Assembly: GCA_950295325.1 (NCBI GenBank)
Contig: OX485804.1
Location: forward strand, 59,738,533 to 59,802,532
Length of the DNA stretch: 64,000 bases
Direction: 5' to 3'
Source of the DNA: Polytrichum commune
Taxonomy: Eukaryota; Streptophyta; Polytrichopsida; Polytrichales; Polytrichaceae
Both the position numbers and the translations under genes were made by a program. Positions within the stretch are counted from its first letter, which is position 1; each line of letters opens with the position of its first letter. Shown piece after piece: positions 12,322 through 23,304 of the stretch. The notes below the pieces were generated by a model. The model was given only the letters and a program-made list of their open reading frames with translations, did not search any database and was not told where the DNA came from.

Positions 12322-12492
12322 TACTTGGACATCTGTCCATCTTTCATAAGATCCCACCACCATGAGCTTCATTGTATATAGTTTTCACTCCACTATCACC
12401 ACATTTTGCCATCTGCATGTGGAAACCAACTCCATTAAAGATTTTGGAAGAAAAATAGCTTTGTTTTACCAAATTTGAGAAGATCCAATGGT

Positions 12493-12493
<1 letters not shown>

Positions 12494-12555
<62 letters not shown>
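12494..12555. repeat. (GA)n microsatellite
   Basis: About 30 uninterrupted dinucleotide units, the longest simple repeat in the window. Confidence 0.95.
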
Positions 12556-12867
12556 ACGTATGTGCAAAATTTGCAAAATTTGGAATTTGGAGTTCATATG
12601 CTTAATCTAAGGGTGGTCAAAAAATACATTGACTGGATGGTGAGTGTCTCTCATAGTGAGCTTAAATGTCAATTTTAAACATGTTTGGTTTGGGTGTTGC
12701 CCACGCTACTAAAGGTTGTTGATCCTTACAATGGACAACAACCACATGCAAGAAAAGTCTCTTACTCTCTTATTCAAGTCTTAGTGACCTTCTATGAGCT
12801 TCAAGGCATGACTCGTGGCTCCACGGTGGCTTCTCTATTTGAGAGAGAGCATGTGGAGCTCTTGGAG

Positions 12868-13252
12868 CAGAGCCCAACATTTTCCTTTTTAATTGCACCC
12901 AGACCCAGACCATGCCCATCAGCAGTGACCTATGCCCACCCATGCCCACCCATAGCATGACATGTGCGCACCCATGCCCACCCATGCCCACACATAGCAT
13001 GACATGTGCCCACCCATGCCCACCCATGCTATTCAAATTGCGCCCATGTATTCAAAAATTGTGTAATGTGTATTGTGTAATTATGTAATGTGTCTTGTAT
13101 GATTGTGTAATTGTGCCCCACCCATGCCCACCCATGAACAATAATATCGCAACCATGCCCACCCATGCCCACCCATGAACAATAATATTGCACCCATGCC
13201 CACCCAAAACCCATGGGCATGGGTGGGTATGGGCACCCAATGTAGGGCTCTG
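12868..13252 (+). mobile_element. hAT-like MITE with internal CCCACCCATG minisatellite, copy 2
   Basis: Same family as 2950-3389. It starts CAGAGCCCAACATT and ends AATGTAGGGCTCTG (13 of 14 TIR positions), flanked by a perfect 8-bp duplication TCTTGGAG (12860-12867 and 13253-13260). Compared with copy 1 it has fewer minisatellite units and a shorter G-rich right block, so the two copies differ mainly by repeat-number change. Confidence 0.9.
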
Positions 13253-13481
13253 TCTTGGAGACAATAAAGGGTTAATCCATTCACCAAGTGCATTTGAAGA
13301 ACCAATTGAACACCTTAATGTCATTGAAGGCTTGAGTTCAAATCTTTACATCCAAATCATGATGGAACAACCAACAAGTCATGTTCTTTATAAAAAAATA
13401 AGAAATAAAATAAATACTTTTAATCGTACGAATGTGTTCATTTGATGTTGCCTCACAACTCTCCTTTGGTGATAATACTTA

Positions 13482-13957
13482 GGGGTTGTTTACATCATGG
13501 ACTATGAAGTCGTCCCTTGCTCCTTTAAAACATGTGATTGCAGTTGAACTCGTCCTAGGACCACTTTAATTTACATCAAGAAGAAAAAAATGTAAGAGTG
13601 ACCATGGAACTTGAGGTCCTCAAAAGGCCTAATTTCAAGCCTACATTATCCACTGTCATGGTCTAATGGGTTTTGTGGTGGGAGAGGCAAAAGAGTTTTT
13701 CTCGCTACAAATGTTAGGGAGCCATGGCAAAGAAATGTTGTTTTAATTTATTTTTAAATCCTTCTTTATTCCTTCTTTTTTTGGCCAAATGTTTCCATAG
13801 TTGCAAGGAAAGAAGGGGAGAAGGTTAAACATGAAGAAAATTCCCAAAACTACCCTTTTTGGTCATATATTTGAAAAAATCAACAATTGGAAGTGTGACA
13901 ATGGAAAAATGCCCTCTGACATGGGACAACTTCATGGTCCATGATGTAAACAACCCC
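13482..13957 (+). mobile_element. PIF/Harbinger-like MITE, copy 2
   Basis: Ends GGGGTTGTTTACATCATGG and its inverse, extended to about 35 bp with two or three mismatches. The interior resembles 19241-19754: a CATGGAACTTGAGGTCC block and the CATGGTC(T/C)AA(T/C)GGGTTTT block are in the same order. The right-hand trinucleotide is within a C-run, so the expected TAA-type TSD is not readable. Non-coding. Confidence 0.75.
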
Positions 13958-14034
13958 CCACGTTTGGAAATGTTATCCAAACACATTGTAGATGCTTTAC
14001 TCCTCATGTCTCCAACGGTCAAAAAGGACAAGGA

Positions 14035-14038
<4 letters not shown>

Positions 14039-14081
<43 letters not shown>
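14039..14081. repeat. (GA)n microsatellite
   Basis: About 20 dinucleotide units, just outside the Harbinger-like element. Confidence 0.95.
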
Positions 14082-14083
<2 letters not shown>

Positions 14084-14989
14084 ACCCTTTATCATAGCCA
14101 CAATTTTATATAAACTCACAGATTTCACAAGTATGGCTATGGACAAGTGGTTCACTTCATGTATAGATGTAGGGTTGAGGCATCTATAACCTATAAAATA
14201 GGAGAGTTTGCATCTATTGAGGAGGAGTAATAGAGGGGAATTGTTTTTCTTGCGTAGGGAAACAAATTCTAAGGGGAATGCAATTTTTTAAAAAAAAATG
14301 AATGTGGAAATTGCTACAAATTTCAAAGCATAAAACTTTAAGGTTACACATAGTCCAATTATAGGTTAACCCATAACTACTTATCTCAATGCTACTCCTC
14401 GGCTATGATAATTACCAAACCTCTTATGAGGGCAATCAATCACCAAGTGCCATCACATAAACTTTAACTTTGTTTGCCTAAAACATTATAAATCTCATCT
14501 ATCTCATCATTACATGACCCTAGTAAGCCATTAAACGGGTTTGGTCGACTATGGATGCCTCGACCTTAGTGTAAGCCGAAGGGTGCTTAATATCTCTCAC
14601 ACGTGGTGTCACTAGACCACTCTAAGAGGTGTAATAGGGGTCTTTGTTAGATTTGTGCCACTCAAGTAATAGGATCCAATATATTGTTACCCTAATAAGC
14701 CTTGATGGTTGATGCATCCCAACTCAATCTCACTAGAATGTTGATTTGAGATATGTAATGTCAATTCTAGGGTCCAATCTGCTTAAACAAATAAATCTTT
14801 GAGCTATAAAGAGTTTCCAATGTTTTCACCTTCAATTTACTTGAGTGGGATGAATCCTTCACCTTTATTTGCAACTTTGCATGTGCCATGCAAAAATTGC
14901 ATAATTCTACCCTCCCAAGCTAGAAGAGGAGATGAGACCGGTGTTTTTAACCAATCACTCATCGTATGGAAGCACAGCGGTGATTGGTC

Positions 14990-15190
14990 CTTAATGAACC
15001 AATATGAAATGTCCTTTGTTCAAACCTCCACATTGACTCCAAGCATGCACCCAAAACTTACCGAACATGGAAAGTTATGCATGCAAAACAACCAACTCCC
15101 TACTAAAATTCCAGATGAATTAATGGATAACTCTAATACCATGCTTGTAACTTTCCACCAATCCATAATATCAATCACACCAAGCTTTGT
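14990..15190 (+). repeat. Dispersed repeat pair member (with 39850-40070)
   Basis: Shares TTTGTTCAAACCTCCACA, an ACATGGAARGTT block, ATGCAAAACAMCCAACTCCC and GATAACTCTAAT-like blocks with 39850-40070. The first block also appears inverted near 17920-17945. No protein family recognised, although the two copies share a short frame. Confidence 0.5.
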
Positions 15191-15361
15191 ATTAGGGAAG
15201 TTTTGATGCCACTTGATATATTAGAGAGTTGATTACTCGTAAGAGCAATATGGACGGTCCTTTGGACGGACAAAGGTCCGGGGATGTGTCTACTAATGCA
15301 CAAACTTTGAGATTTGGGGTCTTCACCTTGTAGGTAAACATGCTTAAATGCAACAAAACAA

Positions 15362-15690
15362 AAACGTGGACACCAATACTTGAGTGGTATGTGGGTAAGT
15401 GCAGATCTATGAACTGGCATCAAAAAGATATATGTTTAAAAGAGATTAGACTACATGCTTAGACTATGTTAACCATTATGAGTTTAATAGTCAACATGAT
15501 TATATGATCACGAGAATCTTCATTTTGGTATAAATAAGATATTCGTATGAGCTATGAAAATCATGAGGGAAATGGCTGTGGGCACAATCTGGATTTGCTA
15601 ACTATCTCACACTAATCGCGTGTTTCATACCCTAGGGGAAGTGGGTGTAGGCTCGAATGCACATCTACCTTAGTTGTTTTCTACAAACTA
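15362..15690 (+). repeat. Dispersed repeat D, copy 2
   Basis: Begins TGGACACCAATACTTGAGTGG and runs through the same ordered landmarks as the other D copies (AAAGAGATTAGA, TATATGATCA, AATCTTCATTTTGG, TTTGCTAACTATCTC, CCCTAGGGGAAGTGGG). Non-coding. Confidence 0.65.
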
Positions 15691-15765
15691 GTGTACTGAT
15701 CTTGCACTTAAAAAATAAAAATAAAAATCTTGGAAATTTTTTTAACCCTCACGACGGTTTGGTTG

Positions 15766-15908
15766 CATAACGTTACTTAATTGATGAGTTGTGTTCGTGG
15801 GCAGTAGATTCGAGAATAGAGCCTTCGGATCTTGGAATCCTAGTGCTTTAGACTGAATTTGAAGTGAGTGGTAGCTTAAACACAACTCATCAAATGAGTA
15901 ATGTTATG
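15766..15908 (+). mobile_element. Family J hairpin MITE, copy 1
   Basis: Left end CATAACGTTACTTAATTGAT and right end inverted, sharing about 30 bp including GATGAGTTGTGTT, so the element can fold into a stem with a loop of about 80 nt. Related copies lie at 41491-41595 and 46974-47045 and share the ATAACATTACTCA terminus. Confidence 0.7.
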
Positions 15909-15960
15909 TAACTTTTGGTTTCAATATAAGCTTACTTGTTTGAAGCTCATCCTACAATGC

Positions 15961-16164
15961 CAATGAACGGGGAGAACTAGTGCTAGTTGCATATGAACCG
16001 GTTGAAGTTCAAAACTTCAAGAAACTACCATCATTTTAGAGGAATCTATGGAATACACCTCAAATTAGCAAAAAAACAAACCGAAAGATGGCAACATGTA
16101 ACCGGTTGGACTTGGAAGCACTAGGATATCGACCAATCATGCCCAAAAATCTCCCCGGACGCTA
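15961..16164 (-). mobile_element. Family A hAT-like MITE, copy 2
   Basis: Starts CAATGAACGGGGAG; the far end has decayed to CCCCGGACGCTA. The flanks TACAATGC (15953-15960) and TACAAGGC (16165-16172) match at 7 of 8 positions, so the original hAT-type TSD is still readable. ACCGGTT motifs are present. Confidence 0.82.
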
Positions 16165-16369
16165 TACAAGGCTCACAAAATTTATCCCATTTTTTGCCAT
16201 TAATTATCCGAGTTGCCGAACGTCCTATTTAGTGGACTCGGGCTTGAGGGGCTCAATGCACCCGAAGCCATGGGCTTCCATGTGATGAGCACGTGATATG
16301 GAATAATGGAGCGGGCCTCTAACATTTTGAGAAGGCATATTCCTTTATCCTTTTTCTCCTTCCTCGTGA

Positions 16370-16595
16370 CTCCCTCCGTCCCGAAATGATTGGCCTACCC
16401 CCAGAATTTTCTATACCCAAATGATTGTCCGAGTTCAAATGTTTATTGATTTTGTTGATCTATAATTTTTTGCCAAACAATATGGTGTACCAAACAATTT
16501 CTACATCAACATTATCTATAAACATTTGATCTCAGCCAATCATTTTGGGACACAATACTCAGAGGGTTAGGACACTCATCTTGGGACGGAGGGAG
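16370..16595. mobile_element. Stowaway MITE
   Basis: Classic Stowaway ends CTCCCTCCGTCCCGAAATGA and the inverse TTGGGACGGAGGGAG, 226 bp apart. The right flank is TA and the left flank GA, consistent with a TA duplication with one mutation. Internal ATGATTG(T/G)CC blocks are also inverted, so most of the element is self-complementary. Stowaways are known Tc1/mariner-dependent MITEs of plants. Confidence 0.9.
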
Positions 16596-16599
16596 TATG

Positions 16600-18640
16600 A
16601 TTCTAACTATAAGGGTTCCATCACTTCAATTGTCGAGTCCACGGATAGTCATCTAAACACTTGAGACCCTATCTAAGACCAAGTTTGAGTCATTATATGA
16701 GAGAGAATATGGACTACGTAATCCCCGGGGCCGGAGGCCATAGTGTGGTTGTGGGACACAAACATTAGGGCGTCCTCCATTACGTGTCCTCTAATAGACT
16801 GCAGGCATTGGAGGGAGTGTTGTAACTCTAAGGACGTCATCTCCTTTTCCAATACTGGCCCATTGCCATCTCAAATGCCAATTGATAATAGACCGCCGTC
16901 ATTGCTTACTAGTTTGGAAAGTGAAACCTTATATGAAGTACCATCATTATACAGTGGAAATGGTAAAGGGGTAGTCACACAATTTAGGCTCAAAGGGTGG
17001 GTTATTGGGCTTTGAAGTAACACAAAGATGGGGAATACTCGTGTTGCACAAGTAAAACATCATTGCCCGGAAATGTAATGGCCAAACCCTAGCAAAATGA
17101 ACCCACGTAGAAATGGAATGGGCCAAGTAGGATGTTCAATCGTGAAATGTGGGGTCATTGTCTCTAGATATATTGTCCCACCTTGCAATATCATATCGGT
17201 ATTTTTTTTTAAATTTAAATTTTTAAATTGGGGGGGGGGGGGTAAATCGGTGTTCCAGTAGAAACAAGGTGCTATAAAAGATAGGGTTATAATTAGCATT
17301 GGGCAGGTGTTAAAATTGGCACCAAATCCCCATCGGTTATTAGGATGGTTCTTTACATGTATACCCGTGGTTCTTAAATCCTCAAATAACCATACTTAAT
17401 TCTATACCGTGGTTTCAAAAAAATCAAACCCAATCAAATCACCTTCTAAAAAACCATCGGTTCTTTCATGAAAACCACCAGATCGTTGAATACTTTTCAA
17501 TAATCAGGACCAAATGCTCTTTCTTTGTAAAAACTCTCAAAACCCTGGAACGAAAGGTTCTTTGCTTCTAATGTGTCTTAAAAAACCGGAAACAAAGGTT
17601 AGTATCAAAATCAATTCCCGCCATCATTGGTCCTAATCCATGTTTGAAAGTAAAATTGACAAATGTCTTAGAAAGATTTCGGGTATTAAAATTTCAAATT
17701 GAAAATATAGATTAAGTATATTCTAAGAATATTTAGTAGATATGCAAAACATCTCATAAATATGTGCATTACTTCACAACCCCCCTTTAAAATATAAATT
17801 TGTATAAGGTGGTTCAAATCTCTACAAGACAATAGAGTTATCCTTTAACTCAAATGAGTTTGGTAGGGAGTTTCTTACAAAACCTTCCATGTTTGGCAAG
17901 CTTGAGGTGCATGCGTCGGAGGTCGTGTGGAGGTTTGAACCAATAACATTCTATATCAGGGAATTGAGGGTCAAACTCATTTTAGCAACGCATGCGGATG
18001 TCCAGACGTGAATTCCAGACAATACATACTTCCATATCCAAACTTCACAACACAACTGATAGAATTTACCACCTGCCACGATAAACTCCTCATTTAAAAT
18101 TACATTGAAGTCTCCATAAATATGGAACAATTGTGACAAATTCAAAAGACTTATGGGGACTAGAAGTCTCCATGATATGCGAGTTGAGACGTGGCTACTA
18201 AATTTTCATGAAATTGCACCCACTGTGTCATTCTTCACGTCTTGTATTAAACCTAAAGTGATTTTGCCAATGACAATTTGCCACGGTGGAGTCATGTGTT
18301 GACAATGACAAGTGAAGACCAAACCATCCCTACAATCTAATTGATCCAATCACCTACCTATAACTTTGAGGTTTGCAGAGTCATCATGTAAATTTATTCT
18401 AGAGTAATAACAATTGTGCTCACAAATAGAAGCGACATGCATTTCATGTGGGTTGAACCCATAATGGGCATTAGTAGCATTATTTACGAATTGGGTGGTT
18501 CATTGATCTTGTGAAATTTTTTCCCATACCATCATTCAACATTGTCTTGAAGTTTGTGGGCCCATGTTTACTTTGGACATAGTTTATTTTTTCAAATGTT
18601 TTGAGCATCAAATTTAAAGTTGAATGTGATAGTTTTAAAG
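16600..18640. other. Intergenic stretch with poly-G tract
   Basis: No gene. A 13-base G run occurs at 17230-17242. Part of 17880-17960 is the inverse of the block shared with 15010 and 39890, and its GAGGGTCAAACTCATTTTAGCA segment reappears near 39820. Confidence 0.5.
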
Positions 18641-18645
18641 CTCAT

Positions 18646-19790
18646 GGGGGTGGGGTGGGGCGCATTGGTAGGCACTACATGCGGGTAAATATAGGGTCTG
18701 ATATATTAATTGTGGGTAAATTGTGTAAAATAACTACATGTAGTATAGGGTGGTCTAGGCGTGTAAAATCTTATTATTTGTCCTATAGCATTTGACATAA
18801 CATAATAAATTTACCTAAGTGGTACATATAAAATACCATGGGAATAAGGGGCTAGATATGTAATATCATATGTCTTGCATTTCGGTTATGTAGACTAAAT
18901 GAATGATTATTGATATTCTATGAAGAGTCGAGGGATGGATGAAATCATTTGTGAAATCATCACCTCCAACAGCTTCTAGATCAAAGTTCTTTTTTCTTTT
19001 TTCTTTCAAATGACTAAGGCTTATAGTTCTATAATGCACTTTCATGACTTTAGGGGATTGGGGATTTTTTTACATATAAGTAACACAAGGTTCCATCAAA
19101 TCAATTAGTAAACAATTTATAATTACTCATAGGTGCTAATAATTTAACACTATTTTGAAAAGTAGCATGCCTTATAATCAACTCTAGTAGATAAAGAGCC
19201 CCCCATATACTACGTTATTGCAAGTGTATGCCTATTCTAAGGGGCGGTTTACACTATGGACCAAGAGCCATGACCATGAAATTCTAAAATCTGTGATTGG
19301 AGAGTAAAGTGCTCTTGGTCCCATTTGGCTTTACACTACCTTGAAAAAAGGAGAATGACCACTAACTTTGAGGTCCCAAAAAACTACTAAAATCTGCCAT
19401 TTGGATAATGTGCCATGGTCCAACGGGTTTTCCGTTGAGGCGAGGCAAAATGCTCGACTCAACGGAAATCAAGGGAGCCGTAAGGCTGAAAATCAGCCAT
19501 TGGCTGAATTTTGTTTTTTAATATTTTTTTCCCAGTTTTTTTTGGGCATGTATTAAAAAAATCAGCACCTTCACTTTTTGGTGTGTGGTCATTCCTCTTG
19601 GTCCACATTCGGTTTACACCTAGTGAAGGGCCCATGAACCATGAAAACTAATATTTTAGTAACTCGGACCATGGAAGTCGTCCCATGAAGTCGTCCCACG
19701 CAAAATAGGCCTCTTACGTGGGACGACTTCATGGTCCATAGTGTAAACCGCCCCTAAGAGGGAGTGCCCCCCACCCCCACCCCCCCCCCC
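18646..19790 (+). mobile_element. GC-tipped TIR element I, copy 1 (interrupted)
   Basis: Starts with a G-rich tip and GCATTGG and ends GAGTGCCCCCCACCCCC. It matches element I copy 2 (34058-34874) at both ends: ATAGGGTCTGATATA..., ATGTAGTATAGGGTGNTCT, TAGCATTTGACA, TTACCTAAGTGGTACATAT on the left and AATTTATAATTAC, GTGTATGC, AGGGAGTGCCCC on the right. A 514-bp Harbinger-like MITE (19241-19754) is nested in its right part. The middle 400 bp of copy 2 is not obviously present here. Confidence 0.7.
19241..19754 (+). mobile_element. PIF/Harbinger-like MITE, copy 1 (nested)
   Basis: Perfect terminal inverted repeats GGGGCGGTTTACACTATGG (continuing to ACCA) flanked by TAA on both sides (19238-19240 and 19755-19757), the TSD expected for PIF/Harbinger/Tourist elements. 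It sits inside element I copy 1. The uninterrupted copy 2 (near 34835-34860) keeps the same 10-bp spacing between GTGTATGC and AGGGAGTG that results from removing this element and one TAA. Non-coding. Confidence 0.9.
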
Positions 19791-19829
19791 CCTTTTATAC
19801 TATATAGTACTAGGAGTCTAGGTATTATC

Positions 19830-20690
19830 GGAGCCACATGTAGGGAACTCAAATCACATCTGTTCAAGGCTTGGTGCTTGCAACTTTCACATATGGCAAT
19901 GAAATTTGGGGAGGCAACTTGAAAAACCCTCGCTGGAAAGGTTTTTGAGAAGAGCATGAAGATGCATATGATGTCTCATGTCAAAGTGCATTCTTCGACG
20001 ACCTATCATATTTTGTTGGTCGGATTTGGAGAACTTCCCATATTATTATACACGCTCAAACTCACTCTAGGCTTTCAACAACGGCTTGACCACCTATCCC
20101 TCTCTTGGTTAGTCCATATAGCAACCTCACTTTCCCGACACTTGGCCGAACAAGGATTTAACACCTGGCACAAATTGACATCCATTTAGAAAACATCATA
20201 GGATCTATCTCATTGGGAAACCCCGTGACAACCCAACCACATCAAAAATAGCATATGATGACATCAACGAGGCTTTTCTTGCTAAAGAGTGGAACTCTTT
20301 CCATTTTTCATGGAAGAAACTAGATTACCTCACCTCAAGGATTTTCTTGAATACAAATGGGAATTGTACTTCACGCAACCATTGACTCCACCACATTGCA
20401 AGATCATTGATGCCTACTGCACCTTGAACCTTAGACTTGCCATTGAAATTGGACAATGAACAACTATCCCTATCTCTACTAATACTTGACTATGCCACTT
20501 TTGCTCCTATAATGTAGTTCACAATGAGGCACATTTCGTGTTGGAATGTCCCATGTATAACTCCATTCGAGATAAGTTCCATCACTATTTGAGAATGTAG
20601 TCCCAAGGAGCCTCAAGTATTTCTTTCAATTGGACCATCAAGTTGACATTAGCCTCTATCTCACGAAGGCTAAAGCACTCCATCACTCTA
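19830..20690 (+). pseudogene. LINE retrotransposon 3'-end fragment (reverse transcriptase C-terminal/zinc-binding region)
   Basis: Translation in shifting plus-strand frames gives segments typical of the C-terminal part of plant LINE ORF2: FEKSMKMHMMSHVKVHSST, then GELPILLYTLKLTLGFQQRL (about 19920-20190), and further on CHFCSYNVVHNEAHFVLECP followed by a basic tail. The last is the C-x2-C-x-H-x-C style reverse-transcriptase-associated zinc-binding motif. Several stops and frame changes break it, and nothing of the endonuclease or RT palm is visible. It begins right after the poly-C end of element I. The boundaries are approximate and no poly-A tail or TSD was found. Confidence 0.65.
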
Positions 20691-20774
20691 GAGAATTAGT
20701 TGGTCTGAAACCATTTTCAGTCCTATTAGCCTTTTGGGCTTCCCGGACTTAAACCAATTTCATGTCAATATCAC

Positions 20775-20990
20775 ACACGTGCATATTTCTCATTCATCAA
20801 GCATAAAAGTCTGAAGTAATATGCAATATGTGTATTTCTATATTTAGTTAGTTTGACACCATTATCAATTTCAAAGACTTTGAATTAGTGTAGTCCAAGT
20901 CATTTGAGATGAATATCCCACAAACCTATAGGGGTCAAGTTTGTATATTGGATTGATGGGAGGTATGCTCGTATGCAATAACTCTCTCTA
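20775..20990 (+). repeat. Dispersed repeat L, copy 1
   Basis: Similar to 41755-41985: TCTCATTCATC, GAAATAATATG-like, CATTTGAGATGAATC, CACAAACCTA(T/G)AGGGG, GAGAAGTATGCTC(A/G)TATGC. Both copies lie within a few hundred bp of a repeat D copy, in different order. Confidence 0.5.
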
Positions 20991-21055
20991 GACTATAGTT
21001 AGAAGTGATGTAATAGGTTTGCCAGATGTGTCTAATTCAATTACTCATCTTGATC

Positions 21056-21545
21056 GGACACCTATATTTGAGTGGTACGTGGTTAGGTGTGCCTCCAAGA
21101 ATGGACACCGAAAAGGCATGTGTTGAAAAGAAGTTGGAGTGCATGCTCAAAATATGATAATCATTCTAGATTCAATAATCAACTATAATTGAGCGGACCT
21201 ATATGACCATTCAACATGATAACCTTCACTTTGAGATATTGATTAGATCTCCAAGAATCATGAGAAAAGTGATTATGGCTTCGATTTGGATGTGCTAACC
21301 AGAGAGAAAGAAAGTAAAAAAGACGTCAACTTCAGACAATGTGAAGCTAGTCCGCTGGCCATCTTCATTACATTTCCACCAACACATGTAAGAGGGAGAT
21401 GGTGTAATGCCCATTTTTCAACAAGTGGGCATGTGGTCAATTTCCTAACCATCTTCTACTAATTGCGTGTTTCATATCCTACGAGATGTGGGCTAGTTGG
21501 AAAGAGTGTCCATTTAAGACCCATCTACGTTAGTATACTAAGTTA
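21056..21545 (+). repeat. Dispersed repeat D, copy 3, split by a 150-bp insertion
   Basis: The D landmarks begin at GGACACCTATATTTGAGTGG and end near GACCCATCTACGTTAG. After TGTGCTAACC an extra segment 21301-21450 interrupts the repeat and ends in a second CTAACC, after which the D sequence resumes (ATCTTCTACTAATTGCGTG). Other copies read TTGCTAACCATCTTG without interruption. Confidence 0.65.
21301..21450. mobile_element. Short insertion inside repeat D with 6-bp direct repeats
   Basis: A 150-bp segment absent from the other D copies, flanked by CTAACC at 21295-21300 and 21445-21450. No TIR or poly-A tail is obvious; the family is unknown. Confidence 0.55.
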
Positions 21546-21549
21546 GGTG

Positions 21550-22490
21550 TTGTGTCACAACGCGTTGGGCAATGCAATTGTGAGGTGATGTCACGCTTCA
21601 CTTATAAGTTATCCTACTTATTATACGGTTGTCTGTGTCTCCATCATGTATCACAAAACAAAACAATGAGGAAAAGTGGTGGGCATGATGTGGCATACGG
21701 ACAAGGCTTGAAGGAGGTGGCACATATTCCAATGCCCGGGTATGACACCCAGGCATTACTCCGAAAAAGCCCAAGAATTTTTGTCCCATGTGGTTTGCAA
21801 ATATAGAAGAAGATCCATCTTGTTAACAACAACATTCAATATAAAAGGATGACAATCATTTTTGTTTCCTTTTGAAGATTAAACCAAATAAAATTAGGTA
21901 TATAGGGTCATGGTATTGCTTTGATATTTTTATGGGCAATGCCTATCATTGATATCCACGAAATTCCAAAATTCCAAGTACTTCTTTTAGAGTTTAATAA
22001 ACCTTTGATAATCATGGGCCAAAATCTCTTGGGATCTGGTTTGATTGGCTAACAACATGAGATGGTGGAGAATGGCAAAGACTATATAATATGGGAAATT
22101 AATGATTGTTATTGAAATATGGCTAATTTTAGAGCAAAGGAAATTGTAGGCACACCTAATGCAGAGGACCATGACATCAATTGGTGTTGCTCAACATGTT
22201 CTTGCCCTAAATGTTATCAAAAAATTACACCTTCTTTTGTTGCAACGAGGTTGCAACGACTTCGATAAGCTTGGATGGTTGATTGGTTATGAGGTGGACC
22301 GTGACTTGACATGCTTTCCATCCGTACAATTATGGTAAAAGCATCCAAGACTGATATGGTCCTTTACCTGTTTCTTGTAATCGATATTTCATTGTCCACT
22401 TCTTGGTCATCATGCTTTTTGGGTCCTTATCACATTGGCTTGTCGATCCCGGCTCACCACCTGGACCTATAACTATAATGTCCAGGTGGA
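21550..22490. other. Intergenic stretch, no gene
   Basis: Short frames on both strands around 21552-21835 overlap each other and show no domain. Nothing recognised. Confidence 0.45.
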
Positions 22491-22499
22491 ACAACTCTC

Positions 22500-23040
22500 A
22501 GAGTACCATTGTGGGCCTTCTATGCTTAATTTGGAGGATCAAAGGGTCTCAAAACTTTCAGGGGCACTCTATTATAGGGGAGAATAGCATGGCACCTTTA
22601 TACTTGAAAAGTTCCAATGATCACACAAGATCTTCATAAAGCATTCTTTGTTCTTTACTCAACGTTGTTTCCGTGTTGTTCCCAAGGTCATCATAATTAG
22701 CTAAAGGCCCAACTCTACATTGTGATCTCATATTTCAACAAACACTCCATCATGTGCAAGACAAGATGTTAGATGATTTTGATGTTGATATAAACCTCCG
22801 ACTATGTATTTGTGGGGTGTGGTGGTGGTCCCATTGCCCTACCCCTTGCTTGTCCACAATGGACCCTTCCACCTTGGCATTCGTAATGACAAGCAAGTGA
22901 ACTAGGTGCCCTTGGAGCATAACTTCAAGCCCTCCATACCTAATTTGGATGGTCAAAGGGTATGAAAAACCTCCCACCCTAAAATTCTGAGGATAGCACA
23001 ACACCTCTATAAGATGAAGGGTCCTTAAACTGACCATTTA
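22500..23040 (+). repeat. Two related direct segments beside the long inverted repeat
   Basis: The segment 22510-22640 (GGCCTTCTATGCTTAATTTGG, GATCAAAGGGTCT, then an AGCATGGCACCTTTATA block) recurs in modified form at 22925-23030 (GCCCTCCATACCTAATTTGG, GGTCAAAGGGTAT, AGCACAACACCTCTATA). The CACAAGATCTTCATAAAGCA block at 22625 recurs at 23275, at the outer edge of the inverted repeat. Together these suggest rearranged pieces of one larger repeat. Confidence 0.45.
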
Positions 23041-23304
23041 AGGGCTAAGGCCACTTTTTGGGCTCAAAATTTTATGGAAATATTTGTATTGTAAAGATAA
23101 AAGAAATATAAAGAATATAAAATTTGGAATATGTTAATTATTTATGGATTTTGAAGTCAGAATAGCACATGATTCTGAAACCAACCAAAATCATGCAAAA
23201 TCTATAGGGCCGGTTTTAGAAAGGGGTTAGTTTTAGAAGTGTCTACATACCTTAATTGAAAACTTTCGACACACGCACAAGATCTTCTTAAAGCACTCTC
23301 CAAC

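Noticed and set aside
12475-12678. Frame encoding a run of ER dipeptides (also 13825-14189)
   Set aside because: Product of (GA)n microsatellites.
14799-15206. 135-codon plus-strand frame as a gene
   Set aside because: No ATG start, no domain, and half of it is a dispersed repeat also found at 39850-40070 with a broken frame.
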